A DNA stretch of 19,389 nucleotides, from positions 113,567-132,955 of the forward strand of contig CABIYE010000006.1 in NCBI GenBank assembly GCA_902362865.1, given 5' to 3'. The DNA comes from Clostridiaceae bacterium. GTDB lineage: Bacteria > Bacillota > Clostridia > Lachnospirales > Lachnospiraceae. The notes under the pieces were generated by a model. It did no database searches and had not been told where the DNA came from. It was given only the letters and a program-made list of their open reading frames with translations. The position numbers and the translations under genes are program-made. Below are positions 16,001 through 19,389 of the stretch, in pieces; position 1 is the first letter of the stretch, and the number at the start of each line of letters is the position of its first letter.

Positions 16001-18581
16001 CGGTCTTAGTATCCGGATCATAGTTAGTCGGATAGTCCGTGTTCTCGTTATCCGGATCATCTTCCGGAAGTGTGCTTCCATTGAGCTCTTTTAAGTTGTT
16101 CAGATACTTGGTCTGTACGACTTTACCCGTTACAGTGTAAGTACCTTCTGCTGAAAGGTCAACACCATCTAAAGCGCCACTCCAGTCGATGTTGAAATTC
16201 TGGGTAGAGCCGTCGGTATAGGTTGCGGTTGCGGTGGGGTAGCTCTCAGCCAGATCCTCTTCTGTAAGTGTATCGCCAGCCCGGATTGTCTTATCTTCGA
16301 GAGCTTCCAGTCCGTTATTTACAACAGTTCCCAGTTTGTTTACGATGTAAGTATATTCTTTTTCTGTCAGTTCTACTGCATTTCCGAGAGTCAGGTTCGT
16401 ATCTGTATCCAGAAGGTTCTCGCCATCCAGCATAAGCTTGAAGGAAGACGGAGTTAATACGCCTGAAGTCTGGGATGCCTTGCTCATCATGGATTCATCA
16501 TAGAAATTTACGCCGTCTGTAGATGTAAATTCATGATATCCCTGAGATTTGTCTGCATCGCGGGCGATAACGGTAAAGGTGCCGTTTTCTTTGAAGACTT
16601 TCGGCTCTGTGATTTTCAGTGTTCCCTCTTTAGCAAAAATCACACCACCGCCGTTGTTCAGTACATCGAAGGTCTTGCCGTCTTTGCTGACTGCAAAGTA
16701 TACGCTCTGTGTTTCCTGATCAGTGTTGGAATAATTTCCTGTGTAGAACGGTGTAGTTGTCGTATAGACAGCCAGATAATAGCCTTCCTCCAGAGAATCA
16801 ATATCCGGAATTGATTCTACTGTGATGGTAAGTTCGTTAGAAACGAGACCACCGATGGATGCCGTAATTGTGGTGGTTCCGGCGGCCAGAGCAGTCAGTA
16901 AACCATTACGGTCTACCGTTGCAACCTTTTCGTTGCTGGACTTCCAGCTTACCATAGATGCGCCTGTTGCACCTGATGGTTCCAGCGTTGCAGTAAGCTG
17001 CATAGTCTTATCAACATTTACTGTTGCGTCATCGCTGGAAATTGTGATTCCGGTTGCAAGCTCAGAAGTAGCTGTCTCGTCGTACAACTGTGCTACTTCA
17101 GCGGCAGTTAAAGCCTTACCGAAGAAGGAAATATCATCCAGAAGTGCGCCTGCACCGATCCAGTATTTTGCCATGCTGGCGCCAAGGCGGATCTTTGTGC
17201 CGTCTTCGGGGGTCATATCGCTGTTGCCAGTCAGTTCTGCCAGTAAGGTTGCAAGGTCTTCTGAACCGCTGGATACGGTGTGATTGATTTTTTGACCGTT
17301 GCTATAGAAAGCAATTTCGTCTTCCGTTAAGGTCATGGTAACCATTTTCCAGGTGTTTGCCGTACTCAGCCCAAGTCCTCCTACGTTGTAGTCTGCGAAT
17401 TTGCCATCCTGATCAGTTGTGTTCCAGTAAACCATACTCTGGTTAAAAGCAAAGGTCCCGGCTCTGCCTGTCGCAGCAGGAGCAATCTCAAAATCAATCA
17501 TACAGCGGTTGCCGCCTGCGGTTCCCTGGGTATTTGCCCAGAAATTCAAAGTCAGACCATTGCTGGTATCCATTTTCTCAAACGGATTGGATGGAAGCTG
17601 TGCATAGCCGATGTTATTCAGGCCATTATCGCCAGTGCCCTGTCGAACGGTCCGCAGTACCTGACCTCTGTCAGAGTCGGTTGTCAGGGATGGAGCCTGT
17701 CCGTTTCCAACTGTTACAAGAGAGATATCTCTGGTACCGTCGGAGAGAGTAGCAGCATCATCGGCTTTAGCAGCGAAGTCGTCAAAATCATAAGTTGTCA
17801 GTGCCTGGTTAGAAACCTTCACATCATAGCAGTACTTGTATACTTCGGTATCTGTTAAGGTCTGGTCATAAACCTTTACGTCATCGACTGCACCGGCGAA
17901 TTCTGCGTCCCAGTTATTGACAGCGATGTAGATATCCTGATTTTCACCGTCCAGAGCGTAAGCGCCTCTGCTGGTATTGTAGAGTTCGCCATCGATATAA
18001 GTTTTAACGGTATTGTCGTTATCGGACTGGGTCAGAGTGATACAATGCCATTCTCCAGCCTTTAAGGTCGGATTATTCAAGGTAATCCAGCGGTAGAATT
18101 CAGCTCCCTGGGTACCTTCGCTTGTCCAGACCTTTAATTGGTCGGTGCCGCTTTTATTTCCGGCGATGCTAATCCATTTTTCCGGGTTGTGATAACCTAA
18201 GAACATCAAGGTTTGGTTCTCGGCAAATGTACCGTCAGCTTTGAACCATGCGGATACCGTGAAGTTCTTGCCGAGGTTCTTCTTGTTAAGCTGCAGACCG
18301 AAATCTCCAAGCTTAATCGCCTTGCTGCCTTCGGTACGTCCCTCTACATAGGTGGGGGTACCGCTATAGTTTTTCAGGCCGGTGGTTATTGGTACAGCAG
18401 CATCGTTTTCAGCCATGCTGTTATACAGATTATCTTCAAATCTGTATTCAGCAACGGCAACCGGTACGCTGGCTGTGCCGTTTCCCGTATCATCAGTTTC
18501 TGCTGCAAGAGAAACTGGTGAAACGGAAGTGAATAGAAGCGCTCCGGTCAGGATACCGGATAAAAGTTTCTTCCATTTCAT
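13095..18581 (-). CDS. Giant SLH-anchored GH43 glycoside hydrolase with LamG domains and four tandem Ig-like repeats
   Basis: The 1828-residue product has a signal peptide (cut near SLAAE, ~27) and GGGAGG ten bases before ATG. Modules: LamG-like ~40-250 and ~258-505; Big_2 ~510-592; a segment ~593-697 resembling the first blades of a GH43 propeller but with TEPKVF instead of a catalytic DPF; Big_4-like ~750-825; complete GH43 ~850-1235 with Asp874 (GMADPFIF), Asp1032 (FCLDMTYF), Glu1094 (NEGATVL) and GPGHNSF; four Big_3 repeats of 79 residues ~1246-1561; FIVAR ~1563-1636; three SLH motifs ~1637-1828. The GH43 signature with GHNSF points to arabinofuranosidase/arabinanase-type activity at the cell surface; the substrate is an inference. 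The gene has its own strong promoter and converges on the SLH protein gene at 9432-12635. Its SLH sequence differs clearly from the nearly identical SLH ends of its two neighbours. Confidence 0.92.
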   Translation of the reverse strand: MKWKKLLSGILTGALLFTSVSPVSLAAETDDTGNGTASVPVAVAEYRFEDNLYNSMAENDAAVPITTGLKNYSGTPTYVEGRTEGSKAIKLGDFGLQLNKKNLGKNFTVSAWFKADGTFAENQTLMFLGYHNPEKWISIAGNKSGTDQLKVWTSEGTQGAEFYRWITLNNPTLKAGEWHCITLTQSDNDNTVKTYIDGELYNTSRGAYALDGENQDIYIAVNNWDAEFAGAVDDVKVYDQTLTDTEVYKYCYDVKVSNQALTTYDFDDFAAKADDAATLSDGTRDISLVTVGNGQAPSLTTDSDRGQVLRTVRQGTGDNGLNNIGYAQLPSNPFEKMDTSNGLTLNFWANTQGTAGGNRCMIDFEIAPAATGRAGTFAFNQSMVYWNTTDQDGKFADYNVGGLGLSTANTWKMVTMTLTEDEIAFYSNGQKINHTVSSGSEDLATLLAELTGNSDMTPEDGTKIRLGASMAKYWIGAGALLDDISFFGKALTAAEVAQLYDETATSELATGITISSDDATVNVDKTMQLTATLEPSGATGASMVSWKSSNEKVATVDRNGLLTALAAGTTTITASIGGLVSNELTITVESIPDIDSLEEGYYLAVYTTTTPFYTGNYSNTDQETQSVYFAVSKDGKTFDVLNNGGGVIFAKEGTLKITEPKVFKENGTFTVIARDADKSQGYHEFTSTDGVNFYDESMMSKASQTSGVLTPSSFKLMLDGENLLDTDTNLTLGNAVELTEKEYTYIVNKLGTVVNNGLEALEDKTIRAGDTLTEEDLAESYPTATATYTDGSTQNFNIDWSGALDGVDLSAEGTYTVTGKVVQTKYLNNLKELNGSTLPEDDPDNENTDYPTNYDPDTKTVYYDETKFVEGMADPFIFWDEQTGYYYMTGSYFPEDGDEIDASDNCQQYDRVVLRRGKTLEELQDRSKQVTIWKVGNQGYEDRNGTQQSRGYRYIWAPEIHRVGDNWVVYFTESQNSRSLFGIYCHALVLPGDQDPYETALKASNEASQWKDYQMRGGTGLTNAIVNSFCLDMTYFKDEVNGESYVIWASTAYGNSSLYMAKVNEEKPYELTSNIVLLTQPEYGWERIRNIVNEGATVLQKDGTIYLCFSVSGTGSMYSIGMLTAEGGSDLLADGAWTKTPYPLLTSRDVSGEEGPGHNSFTVDKDGNVIFVYHARPTSHNYQMCGWDGTKSTYNSEPLNDPCRHARLKRVHWASDGTPILKMTYDDELLEENETISLTITVKEKEEPSEPSVTSITVKTAPEKTEYKIGEELDLSGIVIEAAYDDGTKKEIDIKDCTVTGFDNTKAGTQKITVTYEEQTTIFEVTVKEPSVTSITVKTAPEKTEYKIGEELDLTGIVIEAAYDDGTKKEIDIKDCTVTGFDNTKAGTQKITVTYEEQTVTFEVTVKEPSVTSITVKTAPEKTEYKIGEELDLTGIVIEAAYDDGTKKEIDIKDCTVTGFDNTKAGTQKITVTYEEQTVTFEVTVKEPSVTSITVKTAPEKTEYKIGEELDLTGIVIEAAYDDGTKKEIDIKDCTVTGFDNTKAGTQKITVTYEEQTVTFEVTVTEASKPDDANKKELEKAIENAAKLEADDYTADSWEAFQEALNKAQAIRDKEDATQKEIDDAVATLDKAAKALESKELPYVDVVEDDWFYNAAYYNYFAGTMTGTDPTHFSPYATLVRAQFATILYRLNGEPKVEYEAKFPDVPDGQFYSKAVTWAADAKVVTGYTDSGYFGTNDPITREQMVVMMYRYADYKKYDISKTAELSSFSDAEQVSGFAETAMKWAVENGIIEGKENTDGTYRLDPQGSTSRAECAIIIQRFMETFGD
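13897..14844 (-). repeat. Four tandem 237-bp repeats coding for Big_3 modules
   Basis: The landmark ACCTCAAAG recurs at 13897, 14134, 14371 and 14608, an exact period of 237 bp (79 codons). The three units nearest the 3' end are almost identical. The unit at 14608-14844, which comes first in the protein, is the most diverged (TTIFEVTV, LDLSGIV). The low divergence suggests recent duplication or ongoing homogenisation, and the array can change copy number without a frameshift. Confidence 0.97.
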
Positions 18582-18652
18582 GTTTTTGTTTCCTCCCTTA
18601 CTTAAATAATTTGGTTTTGTTACGTCTTAGATAAAGAGTAACGCCTGATTCC

Positions 18653-18681
18653 ATTATACGGTTATTGCTACAGGCTTTCAA
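18653..18681 (-). promoter_or_regulatory. Sigma-A promoter of the giant GH43 gene
   Basis: Minus strand TTGAAA (18676-18681) and a perfect TATAAT (18653-18658) are separated by 17 bp. Transcription would start near 18646, giving a 5' leader of about 65 nt. No clear operator or riboswitch is seen in the leader. Confidence 0.85.
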
Positions 18682-18792
18682 CTGAAAAACGGAATATTTT
18701 TATATAATATGAATAAATATTGGGGATTTTGTGATGGAGTTTTTGTGCTAAAATTATTTCAGGACTTTTCTTTATGAAACCTGAAAAGATTT

Positions 18793-18836
18793 CAGGGGAA
18801 GGCGTGACTCATGCGAGTCACGCCTTCCCCTGTTTT
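18793..18836. terminator. Strong 18-bp hairpin between two SLH-protein genes
   Basis: Arms 18793-18810 and 18815-18832 are perfectly complementary around the loop ATGC. Four T follow on the plus strand; on the minus strand the tail is AAATCTTTTC. It lies about 65 nt after the stop of the minus-strand SLH gene that enters from the right, so its likely role is to end that transcript and shield the promoter at 18653-18681. A small overlapping hairpin (CCTGAAA/TTTCAGG, 18780-18796) abuts it. Confidence 0.65.
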
Positions 18837-18897
18837 AGGACTGTCGATTTTCCGTCAGTCTCTTCCTTTTATTATTGTTGTTTCTTCCGCGATTGTT

Positions 18898-19386
18898 TTA
18901 TTCAAACACCGGATAAATCGCTATAAATCTGGAAATAATTGTAGCCGCCTGTGCACGTACAGCGCTTCCCTGCGGGTCAAGACGTCCGTTATTTCCCTGA
19001 ATGATTTCATTTGCAACTGCCCAGGCCATCGCGTCTTTTGCATATGCACTTACGCTGGATGCATCCGGGAAGGTGCTCAGGTCAGCAGATTTCGTAACAT
19101 CCCACTTTTTGTAGTTCGCATAGCGGTACATAATCGTTGCCATCTGTTCACGGGTAATCGGATCCGCCGGTCCGAACAAACCGGAGTCCGTATATCCTGT
19201 GATGATCTTATTCTGGTTCGCCCAGATAACAGCATCCTTATACCAGCTTTCACCAGCATCCGGGAATGCAGCCGTTGTGGTAGTAACCTCCGGTTCTCCC
19301 TCCATACGGTACAGCATCAGTGCGAACTGTGCACGTGCCAGGGTATCTGTCGGTCCAAAGTGGGTCGGAGTAAGACCGGTCATAAT
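18898..19386 (-). repeat. Long inverted repeat, right arm
   Basis: Reverse complement of 12147-12635 with four differences, three of them within six positions close to the stop codon. The arms are 6.26 kb apart (12636-18897) and face each other, bracketing the giant GH43 gene, its promoter and flanking hairpins. The true length of the repeat cannot be seen because the right arm reaches the window edge. Confidence 0.97.
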
Positions 19387-19389
19387 TTC
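18898..19389 (-). CDS. C-terminal SLH region of a further surface protein (5' end outside the window)
   Basis: Only the last 163 residues before the stop are present, and the frame runs off the right edge; the first Met at 19383 is internal, not a start. The sequence contains most of three SLH motifs and equals the end of the 9432-12635 protein except for two residues (AI in place of ET near the C-terminus) and one residue at the window edge. The N-terminal part, which would tell whether this is another hydrolase or a binding protein, is not visible. It lies upstream of the giant GH43 gene on the same strand, separated by a strong hairpin and a separate promoter. Confidence 0.93.
   Translation of the reverse strand, partial: EIMTGLTPTHFGPTDTLARAQFALMLYRMEGEPEVTTTTAAFPDAGESWYKDAVIWANQNKIITGYTDSGLFGPADPITREQMATIMYRYANYKKWDVTKSADLSTFPDASSVSAYAKDAMAWAVANEIIQGNNGRLDPQGSAVRAQAATIISRFIAIYPVFE

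Noticed and set aside
1..19389. tRNA, rRNA, transposase or recombinase genes
   Set aside because: No frame or structure in the window supports any of these, despite the repeat-rich right half.

Overview
The window reads as chromosomal DNA of a gut-type Firmicute, most likely a Lachnospiraceae (Clostridium cluster XIVa) member. The reasons are moderate GC, strong AGGAGG-type ribosome binding sites, sigma-A promoters with 17-bp spacers, a tryptophan T-box leader, a two-gene SUF-like module without sufS/sufU beside it, and very large secreted proteins built from LamG, bacterial Ig-like, FIVAR and SLH modules. All family names come from motif recognition by eye; no database search was possible.

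Positions 1-2.4 kb: a MerR-type regulator with a C-terminal six-helix membrane domain is split by an in-frame amber codon at 511-513. It converges on an unknown membrane protein (1399-2208, minus strand) across a shared terminator hairpin. Positions 2.3-5.6 kb: a plus-strand run of a YfcE-type metallophosphoesterase, a SufC-like ATPase, a SufB/SufD-like scaffold and a DUF2238/YjdF-like membrane protein. The SufC/SufB pair resembles the minimal SUF-like iron-sulfur system of anaerobes. Positions 5.55-7.41 kb: a minus-strand TrpB2-type tryptophan synthase beta chain. It has a consensus promoter, a complete T-box leader whose specifier is UGG (Trp) and whose UGGC bulge matches a tRNA-Trp acceptor end with G73, and its own terminator.

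Positions 7.4-19.4 kb: a cell-surface polysaccharide locus, probably aimed at arabinose-containing glycans. A secreted GH43 enzyme with a CBM42-like domain (7509-9416) is followed after 15 bp by a non-catalytic LamG/Ig/FIVAR/SLH protein (9432-12635). Convergent to these is an 1828-residue GH43 protein with two LamG domains, four near-identical Ig-like repeats, FIVAR and three SLH motifs (13095-18581, minus). A third SLH protein enters from the right edge (18898-19389, minus). The CBM42 and GH43 calls suggest alpha-L-arabinofuranosyl substrates; no transporter or sugar-metabolism gene is in view.

The most unusual aspect of the right half is repeat architecture. The 3' SLH-coding ends of the second and fourth surface genes are about 99% identical over about 489 bp and lie in inverted orientation, bracketing the large GH43 gene. 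The Ig-like module of the second gene is about 94% identical to the tandem modules of the convergent GH43 gene, also inverted. Recombination at the first pair would flip a roughly 6.3-kb segment without breaking a gene. Recombination at the second would swap the C-terminal anchors of two surface proteins in frame. No recombinase gene is visible, so homologous recombination is the supposed mechanism. The intergenic stretch 12636-13094 holds terminators, a long imperfect hairpin and what may be the tail of a decayed phage-type gene.
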